This document shows, piece by piece, positions 44,751-56,176 of a stretch of 64,000 bases of DNA. Position 1 is the stretch's first letter. Each line of letters opens with the position of its first letter. A model generated the notes under the pieces. The model was not told the DNA's origin and did not search any database. It saw nothing but the letters and a program-made list of their open reading frames with translations. Source of the stretch: Muscardinus avellanarius (taxonomy: Eukaryota > Chordata > Mammalia > Rodentia > Gliridae); NCBI GenBank assembly GCA_963383645.1, contig OY726560.1, forward strand, positions 155,534,488 through 155,598,487, given 5' to 3'. The translations under genes and the position numbers were made by a program.

Positions 44751-45090
44751 TTATGAATAACATATTTATAAAATAAGTGTTCTAAATCAAATAACTTTGG
44801 TATATTGGAATTTAGGCAAACCAAAAGAGTTTGTAGAGTGGAAGGATTGGGAAAATTACACTTTTGGACCACATAGTAGCTCTGACTCGGTGATTGCCTG
44901 AGAATATTTTACCCACTTGGTTCTGCCCTTTTGCAGCTTTTTCTGTTTTGCAATTTACTGGGTATCTAATAAAAGTTCCAAGTTTCTACCTTTTTCGCTG
45001 TCATATAGGTAACACCTATAGCATTTAATTAAAAGGTCAATTTTAATTTTAGTGGGCCAGATATAGTTAGGGCATTTTGGTTCTTAATGA
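44751..45090. other. Unique AT-rich sequence
   Basis: Nothing recognised. Confidence 0.3.
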
Positions 45091-45259
45091 TACTGTATAG
45101 CTGGGCCCAGCTGAGACTGGGATTGCGCCAGTTCGAAGCCAGCCTCAGCTACTTAGTGAGGCTCTCAGCACTTAGACCCTGTTTTCAAGTAAAGTATAAA
45201 ATAGGGCTGGGAATAGAACCTGGAGGTAGAAAAGCCTCTGGGTTCCACCCCCAGTGCTC

Positions 45260-45306
<47 letters not shown>

Positions 45307-46261
45307 TAATAATACTGTATAAATTGGTACTAGTATGTTTATAATGTAAACATAGAATGGATAGGATGATGAAGGAAATTAAATCTTGAGTATGATAACT
45401 TATTCAGAGTTCTTGCCAAGTATTTATTTATTTATTTATTTATTTATTTATTTTTGTTTATTTGTGGTACTGGGGATTGAGCCCTGAGGCATTCTACCTC
45501 TGAGCTACACTTCTAGCCCTGTTTTATTTTTTACTTGGAAATGGTCTCACTAAATTGTGGAGGGCCTCACAAGGGTGCTGAGGCTGGCCACAAACTTACT
45601 GTCCTCCTGTCTCAGCCTCCCAAGTACTAGGATTACAGGTGTGGTATTTATTTATTTATTTGGTACTGGGGTTTGAACCCAGGGACATTCTACCTCTGAG
45701 ACACAACCCCAACCCTATTTTATTCTTTACTTTGAAATAGGGTCTCACTAAGTTGTTGAGGCTGGCCAGGAACCTCCTGTTTCAGCCTCCCAAGTACTGG
45801 GATTGCAAGTGTGTGTGAACCACCACACCTGGCTCTTTATGTTTTTTCCTCTTTTTTGGGGTGGTATTGGTATTGGGGATTAAACTCAGAGCCATTCTAC
45901 CTTCTAGCAATACTCCTAGCCTGTTTTTTATTCTTTTATTTTGAAACGGTCATTAAATTGCAGAGGGCCTCACTGAGTAGCTGAGGATATCCGTGAACCT
46001 GGATCCTCCTGTCTCAGCCTCCCAAATACTGGGACTACAAGCGTGTGCATGCGCCACCACCGTGCCCCGCTATACTCCCAGACCATAGTATATTTTATAT
46101 TTTATTTGGAAACAGGGTCTCATTAAGTTGCTGAGAGCCTCACTTAAGTCACTGAGGCTGGCTTCGAACCTGTGCAATCCTCCTGTCTCAGCCTCCCAAG
46201 CACTGGGATGCTGGGATTACAGGCATATGCCACCATGCCTGGTGGTTTACAGGTTTTTTCT

Positions 46262-46298
<37 letters not shown>

Positions 46299-46510
46299 GT
46301 GTGTGTGTTTGTACTAGGATTGACCCTAGAGGCATTCTACCTCAGAGTTATTACCTGAACCCCCTTTTTATTTTTTAGTTTGAAACAGGGCCATGCTAGG
46401 TTTTTGAGAGTCTTACTGAATTGTTGAGGCTGGTTTTGAACTTGTAATCCTCTTATCTCAGCCTCCTAAGTACTTGAATTCAAGGCGGTGTGCCACCATA
46501 CCTGGCTTGA
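45091..46510. mobile_element. SINE cluster
   Basis: A plus form B copy with deletions (45095-45260) and (CA)n 45262-45304; short unique spacer with (TTTA)n 45420-45455; minus dimers 45460-45642, 45660-45835 and 45862-46075; form B-like B1 arm 46075-46245; poly-T 46265-46296 and a diverged minus dimer to 46508. Confidence 0.75.
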
Positions 46511-46799
46511 CAGGTATGGTGTTCTTGACAGATTAAAATGTAAATTTTAAATTTTTTGTTAAGTTTCCAGGATTTAGGTTTGTTTGGAATGTATATAGAT
46601 GTGCTAGTTGTAGGGGTGATTGCCTCATTAAGTATAGCTTAGTGCCAGTAAGACCAAGGTCACCCTTGCTGTTATTTAACACAAGTTTACTTTGTCTAGC
46701 TTATCCACAGATTCCCTTGGAAGGGCTAACAATTATGTTTAATTCAAGTTTACTACAGATGCCATTTATGATAACAGTGACTTTTTTTGTATATGAAGA
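46511..46799. other. Unique intronic sequence
   Basis: No feature recognised. Confidence 0.3.
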
Positions 46800-47195
46800 C
46801 TAGCCCCCCCCCCCCCCCCCTTTTTTTTGGTGGTACTTTGGATGGAACCCGGGGCCTTCTACCTCTGGGCTACACTTCCAGACCTATTTTATATTTTATT
46901 TGGAAACAGGATCTCTTAAGTCAGCTGAGGCTGGCTTTGAACCTGTGCAATCCTCCTGTCTCAGCCTCCTTAGCATGCGCCACCACGCCATGCCCATCTC
47001 GACCAGCCCTTTTTGATTATTGCTTATTTACATACAGTTTCATTTAGACTTAGAAAATATTTTCTTAGTCATCTCAAAATTTTTGTACTTGAGCTGGGTG
47101 TGGTGGTGCACGCTTATTAATCCCAGCGCTTGGGAGGCTGAGACAGGAGGATCACACAGGTTTGAAGCCAGCCTCAGCTACTTAGTGAGGCTTAG
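46800..47195. mobile_element. B-to-C intermediate SINE and a plus-strand B1 arm
   Basis: The minus copy 46803-46995 has a C-run then a T-run as its tail. It shows GATCTCTTAAGTCAGCTGAG, the form C shortening, while keeping a recognisable GATGGAACCCGGGG B box. A truncated plus form B copy follows at 47093-47195. Confidence 0.8.
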
Positions 47196-47740
47196 ATTTC
47201 CATGGTGTATAGTCTAGTGTAGAACTACAGACTTTGAGAGCAGTGAGAAAAGGAACAACTATTCTGAACAATTTTTTGACTCTTAGTAGCACAGTATCAT
47301 TTGTGGATGGGAAAACAGGCTCAGACATCAAGTTCTGATGAAGAGATCGGTTTTGGATATGTTAAGTTGCAGATGTTTGTTAAACATTCTACTTAAAGGC
47401 GTTGGGTAGGCAGGCAGCTGCATTTACAGATCCGGAGTTAGAGGTGAGAGCCAGCCTGGAGATTAGGTTTGGGATCGTCAGCATGTAGTTTGTATTTGAA
47501 ATCTAGAGATTAAATGAGAACCCCAAGTGCTTAGAGATGTGAGGACCAAGGGCTGAGCTTTGGGCACTTAGTCAGGAACGTAAAGAAGCCAGCCAAGAAA
47601 ATTAAAGAATAGCTATGGAGAAGGGAGGAAAAGAAGTATGTCTTGGAAATCAAGAGAGAACAGTATGTTTAATTATGGATTGTTGAACCAGAGAGTTCAT
47701 ACTAAGTCATTTAACAGATTAGTGATTGTGCTCATCTGTT
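47196..47740. other. Unique sequence, possibly an ancient repeat
   Basis: The part around 47340-47640 (GGTTTTGGATATGTTAAGTT, then a GAGCTTTGGGCACTTAG-like phrase) resembles an old mammalian interspersed repeat seen in many genomes. I cannot name the family. Confidence 0.35.
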
Positions 47741-48161
47741 TGTTTATTTTTGGTGCTGGCTATTGAGCCCAGACATATGCTATCCCTGAGTTACACTCCA
47801 ACCCTCCTTAAAAATCTTAAATTTTTGTAATTCTAGTACTTGGGAGGTTGAGACCGGAGGATCCCAGGTTTGTGGCCAGCCTCAGAGATTTAAAGAGAAC
47901 CTTGGCAACTTAGACCTTGTTCCAAAATAAAAAAAACAAAAATACAAAATAGGGCTAGGAGTATAGCTCAGAGGTAGAATGTCCCTGGTTCAGTCCTCAG
48001 TATCTGCTGGCCCCCACAAGCTTTTATTTTGAAACGGGTTTCCCCAAGTTATTGAGAGTTTCCCTAAGTTCTTTAGGCTGGCCTTGAACTTGTGGTCGTC
48101 CTGTCCTGTCTCAAACTTTCAACTACTGGTATTACAGGCTACACCACCATACCCTGCCTCT

Positions 48162-48217
<56 letters not shown>
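47741..48217. mobile_element. SINE fragments and a TG repeat
   Basis: A minus ID arm 47748-47810; a plus dimer 47825-48000; a minus B1 arm 48015-48155; (TG)n 48165-48217. Confidence 0.75.
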
Positions 48218-48220
<3 letters not shown>

Positions 48221-48395
48221 GGTGGTACTGGGGTTCCTGGAAACCCTTCTCTGGGCTACACTCCCATACCTATTTTATATTTTTATTTGGAAACAGGGTC
48301 TCCTAAGTTATCAAGGCTGGCTTTGAACCTGTGCGATCCTCCTGTCTCTGCCTCCCAAGTGCGGGGATTTCAAGTGTGCGCCATCATGTCCGCTT
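48218..48395 (-). mobile_element. Form C SINE with (TG)n tail
   Basis: TTCCTGGAA lies at 48234-48242. The (TG)n at 48165-48217 abuts its 3' end. It has CTCCTAAGTTATCAAGGC in the B1 arm. Confidence 0.85.
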
Positions 48396-49960
48396 GTGTG
48401 TGTTGTAAATGCTGAACTGTCAGAGCAAAATGCTTTTATAATGACATAGATCTTATTAAATTGCATGTATTTATATTTTTAAGCAGGAATGGAATGGGAG
48501 AGTACAAAAGTCAGGATCTACTGTGTGATGTTTGTATTTGTCAGTGCGGTTATGTACTTAAGTACAGACCTAACTGTCGTAATGTGAAATCAGAGGGGAA
48601 CAGATGGGTTAGCTTTGTCAGTTTATAATCTGGTTGGGAGTTAGGAAGATATTACAGGGTATTGAGCATGAATCAGGTAGAGTGAAGAAACCATGTTTGT
48701 TTTCTTTAAGTCAACTTGATTTGAACTCTGAATCCTCTTGGCAGGAAATTTAAATCTGGGGCCCCCTCCTCAAAAAGCTGCTCCATTGGAAGCTTTGGTG
48801 TTGTAGGGCTGGTGTTTTGCTTGCTCTGCTTATAACACTGTCTTTCCTTGTCTTGCACAGATTCTTTCTGGATGTGTGGCTCTGCCATCAGTGGTGGACT
48901 CCAGTACCTGTGCCAAGTTTCAGGTACAGGGAGCTGTACTCGTTGTGTTGTGCACATACTTTTTACTGAGTTTATTGGTACTCTTGCAGTTGCTACCATG
49001 GAGTTGATCCCATTCTCTCTGGAATTTCCTGAGATTGCTGCAGAATTCCACTCCTTTATTTTTTGAGGGCCCGTGCAGCATGAGCTCTCTTCACAAGGTG
49101 CTGGCTGGTCTTTATTCTGTAACACTAGAATCCTTGAGATGATGTTTTTGAAACCTTGGCTACCCTAATTGAACATTAACAGGAGGGAATGACACAGGAA
49201 AATTATGTACTTCAGAGACTAACCCCAAAAGGAAATACAGTGCTGAATGTCAGTAAAGATTTGATTGCTTTATGCTTGGAGTTATTTGAAAACTTCATGT
49301 GAAGGACATAAGACCTAACTGAACCTTCAAGTTGGGTAGGATCTGCTAGAAGTGCGCGTCTTTGGTGTACTTGTGTATTTAAGGCAGTGCCTTCTTGCCT
49401 GTGTATTTGAGAGTGGTGACACGTAGGAGTTGGATATGTGTGTGTTTTGGGAGTGTGTGTGTGTGTGCGCGTGTGTGGCAGGAGGGAGTTGAGAATTTAT
49501 ACTGTTATAGAAGAGCTTTAGAAAGGGGATTGTTTTGGCCAACTGGGTGGCATTAGGAGGCATAGAAGTTTAGGAAGCTATTATGACAGTTTGCCCTTAG
49601 CTGAGAAAGGCTTGGTGGCAGGGGATGGGAAGAAAATAGCTGACTGTATAGAATCTACCAAAAAGGAAGTGGCTGAAGGCAGAATTCAAAGTGACTTTGA
49701 GTTTCTCTACTAAGTGTGGTGTATGAGTGGTATCCTTTATGGAAACCAGAGAAACTAGAGTAGGAGTTTGTTGTGAGAGGCAGATAAAGGGTTTAATGGG
49801 GATTTGATTAGCTGTTGGAGCCCTGAAATGAATTAGATTTTTAGGTACTGGGCTCATCATATCATCAGTCTTCTGGATCCGCTCCAGCCGTGTTTTTCTT
49901 GGTGACTACTATTGTAAGTAAGACAGTGAAAAGAAATGGCTGTTTGGGATTTTTGACTTT
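48396..49960. other. Long unique intronic stretch
   Basis: About 1.6 kb without SINEs, the longest such stretch in intron 1. It contains the minus-strand open frame at 48706-49125 and, near 49500-49830, text resembling the same unnamed ancient repeat as 47340-47640. Confidence 0.4.
48706..49125 (-). other. Unidentified 139-codon open frame
   Basis: It is not SINE-derived and not low complexity: Pro, Ser, Gln and Lys are spread evenly, with Trp in the segment PETWHRYWSPP. It has no domain I recognise and no introns or poly-A tail that would mark a retrocopy. It may be an old retrotransposed fragment or chance. Probably not expressed as a gene in its own right. Confidence 0.2.
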
Positions 49961-50382
49961 TAATTTTGGTGCTGAGGATTGAGCCCAGGGCCATTCTACT
50001 TTAAGCGACAACCCCCCCTCCAATTTGATATCTTATTTGGAAACAGGGTTGAGCTTGTAATCCTCTTTTTTTTTTTTTTGATAGAACCCCGGGCATTCTG
50101 TTCTACCTCTGAGCTACATCCCCAGCCCTAATGACTTTCTTAGATAATCCTTTTCAATGAATTTTAGCTTTCAGTTACTAAATTAAATAGCCTTATAAAG
50201 TTTCAATTCCCCAGGGAGTAGAAAGTACATCATTATATACAACAATTCTTTATTTTGAAACAGGGTCTCACTGAGTTGCAAAGGGCCTCACTAAGTAGCT
50301 GAGGCTGTCCGTGAACCATACTCCTCCTGTCTCAGCCTCCCAAATGCTGGGATTATAAGCGTGCACCACCATACCCGGCACC
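49961..50382 (-). mobile_element. SINE fragments
   Basis: ID arms 49965-50035 and 50075-50130, a unique spacer, then a B1-only unit 50248-50382. Confidence 0.7.
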
Positions 50383-50399
50383 CTATATGATTATTCCTT

Positions 50400-50823
50400 T
50401 TTTTGGGGGGGGGGGTCTGAGGATGGAACCCAGGGGTATTGGACCTCTGGGCTACACTCCCTCCCCTACTTTTTATTCATTTTTTTTTTTTTTTTTTTGG
50501 TGGTACTGGGGTTCCTGGAAGCCCTTGTACCTCCAGGCTACACTCCCAGACCTATTTTTTACATTTTTATTTGGAAACAGGGTCTCCTAAGCCATCGCGC
50601 GGGGCTGGCTTCGAACTTGCGCGATCCTCCTGTTTCTGCCTCCCAAGCGCGGGGATTACAAGCGTGCGCCACCACGCCCGGCTTACTTTTTATTCTTTAT
50701 TTTGAAACAGGATCTAAGTTGTGGAGGGTCTCACTAAGTAGCTGAGGTTGTCTACAAACCACGATCCTCCATTCTCAGCCTCCCGAATGCTGGGATTACA
50801 AGCACGCACCACTACGTCTGGCT
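50400..50823 (-). mobile_element. Form A SINE split by a form C SINE with TSD
   Basis: The outer dimer (50400-50466 and 50696-50823) is interrupted by a form C copy (50479-50683, TTCCTGGAA at 50512-50520). The TSD TACTTTTTATTC lies at 50467-50478 and 50684-50695. Form C is therefore the younger of the two. Confidence 0.9.
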
Positions 50824-50989
50824 TTTATTTCTTAATGGCAATTTTTTTTGTCATCTTTGAACATTTAAGTACATTATATCAGTACATTAGTTCCAAATGT
50901 AATACTACAAGCTGTTTAGTTGAGCTTATAAGCATCACAGTAAAATTTATCAGAGCAAGCAAGGATTTTTGAATATGAACACTTTATTT
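50824..50989. other. Unique spacer
   Basis: Nothing recognised. Confidence 0.3.
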
Positions 50990-51341
50990 TATTTGGAAGA
51001 TTCAACCTAGAGGCATTCTACCTCCAAGTTACACCATCCACCCTATTTCTTAATTTTCATTTTGAAACAGGGTCTTCTGAGAGTCTCTACTTGCTTGGGG
51101 CTGTTCTTGAACCTCCGATTCTCTGGTCTCAGCCTCCCACGTACTGGGATTACAGGCATGTGCAACCATGCCTGGCTGAATGTAAATTTTATTTATGTAT
51201 GTATATGTGTGTATGTATATATGTATGTAGGTACTGGATATTGAACTCAGGCATTCTACCTCCAGACTTATCTTACTTTTTTTTTTGAAACAGGGTCTTG
51301 CTAGGTTGATCAGTCTCTCACTAATTGCTGAGGCTGTTCTT
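50990..51341 (-). mobile_element. Minus-strand SINEs with (TATG)n
   Basis: A diverged dimer 50990-51175; TATGTATG-rich tract 51187-51230; then an older dimer beginning at 51230 that the next element interrupts. Confidence 0.75.
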
Positions 51342-51559
51342 TTTTTTTTTTTTTTTTGGTAGTTCTGGGGGTGGAACCCAGAGGCTTTCTACCTCTGGGC
51401 TATACTCCCAGACCTTTTTTATATTTTATTTGGAAACAGGGTCTCACTAAGTTGCTGAGAGCCTCACTAAGTAGCTGAGGCTGGCTTCGAACATGTGCGA
51501 TCCTCCTGTCTCAGCCTCCCAAACGCAGGGATTACAAGCGTGCGACATCACGCCTGGCA
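51342..51559 (-). mobile_element. Form B SINE, nested, with TSD
   Basis: TSD GCTGAGGCTGTTCTT lies at 51327-51341 and 51560-51574. Complete body. Confidence 0.9.
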
Positions 51560-51574
51560 GCTGAGGCTGTTCTT

Positions 51575-51855
51575 GAACCTGCGATTCTCCTGTCTTAGCC
51601 TCCCAAATACTGGAATCACAAGCATTGGCCACCATGCCCAGCTTGAATGTAAATATTTTATTGTGGTACTGGGTATTAAACCCAGGGGCATTCTACCTCT
51701 GAACTGCACCCCCAGTCCTATTTTCATTCTTTGTTTTGAAACGGTCTTACTGAGTTGCAAAGTGCCTCACTAAGTAGCTGAGGCTGGCTACAAACCTCTG
51801 TCTCAGCCTCCTAAGCACTGGGATTACAGGTATGTGCTACCAGGTCCTGTGAATG
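51575..51855 (-). mobile_element. Minus-strand SINEs
   Basis: Remainder of the interrupted dimer (to 51643) and another diverged dimer (51657-51850). Confidence 0.75.
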
Positions 51856-52155
51856 TGAATATTTTAAATTAAATATTGACATTACTTGTGGTAGCCTTCA
51901 ACCTATGCTCATTATGGCCTTTGTTCTTGTTATGGCAAGTTTCTCATGGTCATTATGATTTCCAGTAACATGATCAAGTAATTTACTTATATTTAATTCC
52001 TGAAAAATTAAAGGAAGAAACTGGCTAATGAATATGAAAATTGCTATTAAATGTGTACTGTCCACTTTATGGATGTTTTTCTGTTTAGAGTTCTCTGCCC
52101 TTAAGCATACTTTCAGATTGTTGTTAGGTTATTGTGTTATTAGTGTTTACAAACT
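51856..52155. other. Unique AT-rich sequence
   Basis: Nothing recognised. Confidence 0.3.
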
Positions 52156-52865
52156 TAAGTTAAAAGCAGGGCATGGCTGGGTGTGTGGTGCTTGCTTGTA
52201 ATCCCAGTACTTGGGTGACTGAGACAGGAGGATTGCAGGTTCACGATCAACATCAGCTACTTAACGAGGCCCTTTGTAACTTAGACCATGTGTCAAAATA
52301 AAGAATAAAAAATAGGGCTGGTGGTGTAGCTTGAAGGTGGAATGCCCCAGGGTTCCATCCCCAGTACCTTAGAAGCAAGTAAGTAAATAAATAAATAAAT
52401 GAATGAAGTGAGTAGTAGGTGGACTGGGTGTGGTGGTAGACACTTCTAATCCCAGTACTTTGGAGGATGGCAGGTTCATGGCCAGCATCAGCTACTTAGT
52501 GAGACCCTCCACAACTTGGTGAGACTCTGTTTCAAAATAAAGAATAAAAATAGGGTGGGGTTATAGCTCCCAGGTAGAATGTCCCTGTGTTCAGTCCCTA
52601 GTACCACAAAAAACAAAAACAAAAAACCCAAAATAAGTTAAAAAAAAGTCCAAGCAAGGTCTATTTTTGTACCACTGGGAATTGAGCCCAGGGAGATTCT
52701 ACCTCTGAGCTACATCCCCAGTTCTTATTTTTTGTTTTGAAACAGGATCTCCATAGGTTGCTAAGAGTCCCTCAACATTGCTGAGGCTATTCTTGATTGC
52801 AGTCCTCTTGTCTCAGCCTGCCTAGTACTGGGATTAGAGGCATGTGTGCCACGATGCCCAGTTAA
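52156..52865. mobile_element. SINE cluster
   Basis: Plus dimers 52165-52370 and 52425-52610; a minus dimer 52660-52863. Confidence 0.8.
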
Positions 52866-53690
52866 GCAAGGTAAATTTAAATTTCCTGAGAGTACCTGTA
52901 TTTCTAAGAAACAAAGGAAAAACAGGTGGAATTGTTGAAGGAGAAAAAGGTTTCAAAGCTAAACATAAGTAACTTTTTTTGGTCTTTTCTACTTATTTGG
53001 ATAATACTGCCTTAGCCCCTTTCAGTAATACAAATAATGTTAACATCAGTGCTTGTGTGTAGCACATATATGTTTACCTTATACTGAAAAAACATCTTTC
53101 CCATGTTTATATTGTTTGACCAGCCCAATCATCTATTTTTATTGCTTTGTTAAATTAAATCCTAAATATTCATTATTAAAATAAGTGAGAATGATTAAAA
53201 TGGAACTGATTACAATTAAGCCTTTAAAAATTCTTCTTGATAAATTAGGCTATAAATGAAATACAGTTTTGGTCTCCTTTACAGGAATAGCTATTCAGTC
53301 AGAACCACTTATCACGTTTTGCAGTATCTTCTGAGGAAGTCAGACTCTGAACCAGCATGAAGACTGATTCTTGTCTTTGGTCTGATTTATAATTGTACTT
53401 TTATTCTAACCATGTGCAAAGTGGAGGTTATAGCATGGAAACTAAAATCTTAGTAAGTGTGATTTTATTTTAGTTATTCAATGGTTGTAACAGTTATAGT
53501 GAAGTTAGCCAGTTATTCAAGTTTGTACTCTCCATGGGGTGTGGACTTGGCCATTAGGAACACAGTATACTTTCTACGAGAAGGACTTAGCTTTCCAAGG
53601 TTAGAAGAACATTTCTGAAAAAGAAATGGAAAGTATCTATTACTCTACCTAGGATTTCTTTCTTAGTTAAAAATAGGTGATGGGAACTGA
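52866..53690. other. Unique intronic sequence
   Basis: About 820 bases without SINEs. It includes the exon-like segment 53285-53452. Confidence 0.4.
53285..53452 (+). other. ZRANB1: Candidate alternative 5' UTR exon
   Basis: It has a good acceptor (GGTCTCCTTTACAG ending at 53284) and a strong donor (GTAAGTGTG from 53453) 168 bases apart, in repeat-free sequence 2.7 kb before the coding exon. It contains an ATG at 53358 with a short frame (MKTDSCLWSDL, then stop). The signals may be decoys; no transcript evidence is available. Confidence 0.3.
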
Positions 53691-53975
53691 GGGTGATGAT
53701 GCATGACCTGCAATTCCAGTGACTTGAGGCAGAAGGATACAAAGTTGGAGGCCAGCAGGGACAATTGAGTGAGATTCTGTCTTAAAATACCACTAGCAGC
53801 CCCCCCCCCAAAAAAAAAAAAGTGGTGGGATGATACTGAGTTGAGAAAGGGTTTAAGAAAATGAAGAGGTTGGTTTTAGTGTCATTTAAAAAGTCATTTC
53901 AACTGGGGATGTAGCTTGGCTGTAGAGTGCTTGACTAACATGTTCCAGGCCGTGGGTACAGTCTCCAGCATTGCA
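53691..53975 (+). mobile_element. Diverged B1 unit and a monomeric ID element
   Basis: An old B1-like unit (53695-53800) ends in C- and A-runs. The ID at 53901-53974 keeps the full tRNA-Ala-like layout, AGAGTGCTTGACTAACATG between the A and B boxes, and so is a monomer rather than a dimer arm. Confidence 0.7.
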
Positions 53976-54079
53976 AAAAAATAAAAAAGAGGGGAGAGGT
54001 CATTACTAAATTTTTAATGTAAATTGCTTCATTTATAAATTAGTGTTAGAAAGCTCATTATAAAAAATGGTATTAAATT

Positions 54080-54190
54080 AAAAAGTATAAAAATAGGTCT
54101 GGGAGTGTAGCCCGGAGGTAGAAGGGTTTTCAGGAACTCCAGTACCACGAAAGAAAGAAAGAAAGAGACAGACAGACAGACGGACGGACT
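54080..54190 (+). mobile_element. 5'-truncated form C SINE
   Basis: Only the linker and ID arm remain (AGGTCTGGGAGTGTAGCC). The palindrome has decayed to TTTCAGGAA. The tail is (GAAA)n then (GACA)/(GACG)n. Confidence 0.8.
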
Positions 54191-54229
54191 CATTATAGCT
54201 ATTCTAGGAATGTTGTTTTCTTAATTTAA

Positions 54230-55185
54230 TTTATTTATTTGTTATTGTGGTACTGGGGATGGAACCCAGGGACATTCTACCTCCAAGCTACACCAGCCCT
54301 ATTTTTATTTTTTATTTTGAAACAGGGTCTCACTGAGTTGCAAAGGGCCTCACTTAAGTAGCCGAGGCTGTTCGCAAACTGCGGTCCTCCGGTCTCAGCC
54401 TCCCAAATGCTGGGATTACAAGCCTGTGCCACCACACCCAGCTTATTTTTATTTAAAAAAAATTTTTTGCGGTACTGGGGATGGAACCCAGGGCCTTGTA
54501 CCTTCGAGCTACATCCCCAGCCCTATATTTAAGTTGTTTTCTTGTTTGAAACCCACTCTCATTGAGTTGTGAAGGGCCTTGCTAAGTAGCTGAGGCTGTC
54601 CTCGAATGGTGATCATCCTGTCTCCATCTTCTGAATGCTGGGTATTCAAGTTTTCACCACCATGTCCAGCTTCTAGGAACTTTATTTAAGTATTAATTTT
54701 TGTGGGTCTGGGGATGGAACCCATGGGGCATTTGACCTCCGAGCTACACCCCCTGCCCTATTTTTTATTCTTTATTTTGAAACCAGGTCTTACTGAGTTG
54801 CAGAGGGCCTCACTAAGTAGCTGAGGCTGTCCGCGAACCGCGATACTCTAGGTCTCGGTCTCCCGAATGCTGGGATTACAAGCGTGCACCACCACGCCCA
54901 GCTATGGAACTTTAAAATAGTAACATTTTTAATACAAATTTTGAGTAAATTAAAAAATTTATTTTTTTATTTTTAAAATTTTTGAGGTACTGGGGATGGA
55001 ACCCAGGAGCATTCTGCCTCTGAGCTACACCCTCAGCCCTATTTTTTAGTCTTTTTAATGTTGAAACAGGGTCACACTGAGTTGCGAATGGCCTAAGTAG
55101 CTGAGGTAGTCAGTGAACTACCTGAGATCATCCAGTCTCAGCCTCCTAAATGCTGAGATAACAAGTGTGCCCCACCCGCCTAGCC
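54230..55185 (-). mobile_element. Four minus-strand SINEs in a row
   Basis: Form A-like dimers at 54243-54443, 54467-54675, 54702-54903 and 54982-55182, each with its own T-rich tail. Confidence 0.85.
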
Positions 55186-55523
55186 AAAAAATTTAAATAT
55201 TAAATATGAACATTCAAAATTATATTGGTATAATTGTTAGTAGCTATTTCTGAGCTGTTTTGTCTATTTGATTTTTCCAAGTATAGTTGATGGTACAATT
55301 TTGAGTGTGTGTGAGTACTCTGGATGTAAATAGATTTTGAGGTTATAGGATTATCAAGGAACTATCTCTATTTCATGATAAGAATTTTTTCTACCTGTAC
55401 TAATTAAAGCCCCCAAATACTTTTAAGCTGCTTTTCTTCCCTTAGCAAGGATAGAGATGCATTTATATTTTGAATTAATGAACCAAACATATTATGCCTA
55501 GATAGCATAATCTGTGTTGTTTA
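55186..55523. other. Unique intronic sequence
   Basis: AT-rich. Nothing recognised. Confidence 0.3.
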
Positions 55524-55537
55524 GAATATGAGAATTG

Positions 55538-55740
55538 GCCGGGCATGGTGGTGCACGCTTGTAATCCCCGCGCTTGGGAGGTGGAGACAGGAGGATTGCA
55601 CAGGTTCGAAGCCAGCCTCGCTGGCTTAAGAGACCCTGTTTCCAAATAAAAAAGTATAAAAATAGGTCTGGGAGTGTAGCCTGGAGGTAGAAGGGCTTTC
55701 AGGAACCTCAGTACCACCAAAAAAAAAAAAAAAAAAAAAA
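55538..55740 (+). mobile_element. Form C SINE with TSD, upstream of the coding exon
   Basis: TSDs GAATATGAGAATTG (55524-55537) and GAATATGAGGATTG (55741-55754). It is full length with GGCTTAAGAGACCC. The palindrome has decayed to TTTCAGGAA (one change). Confidence 0.9.
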
Positions 55741-55754
55741 GAATATGAGGATTG

Positions 55755-56176
55755 TTATGTATTTGAGGTACTATTTGTTTTTTTTTTTCCCTTGAGTCTT
55801 TTAAATATTGGATACTTTTCTAAATTGAGGATGATGGCCTAGCTGAAATTAAATATATTTTCATTAGGCACTTCCCTATTTTATCTCCTTCCCTTTTAGA
55901 ATAAATCTCTTTTTTTTTTAATCTCCTGCCTATCTTCTGTATTCTAAAGTACAATTTCATTAAATCCTGAGGTTTAAGAATTTTCTCTGGGATTTTATCT
56001 CTATATCTTTATGGAAATTCAAAAAAGAAAAGTACAATAATTCAATATGGAATCTTAAATGCATCGTTTGGGAAATGTAGGTTTTATAAATTGAAGGGAT
56101 ATGCTTATTTTGGGGCATATTTTCAGAGGTGGAATTAATGTAGCTATTTTAATAACCATGTCCTCATTATTTATAG
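55755..56176. other. ZRANB1: Intron 1 end and ZRANB1 splice acceptor
   Basis: Unique AT-rich sequence ends CATTATTTATAG. The AG at 56175-56176 precedes the coding exon. Several T-rich runs upstream could serve as polypyrimidine tracts. Confidence 0.6.
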
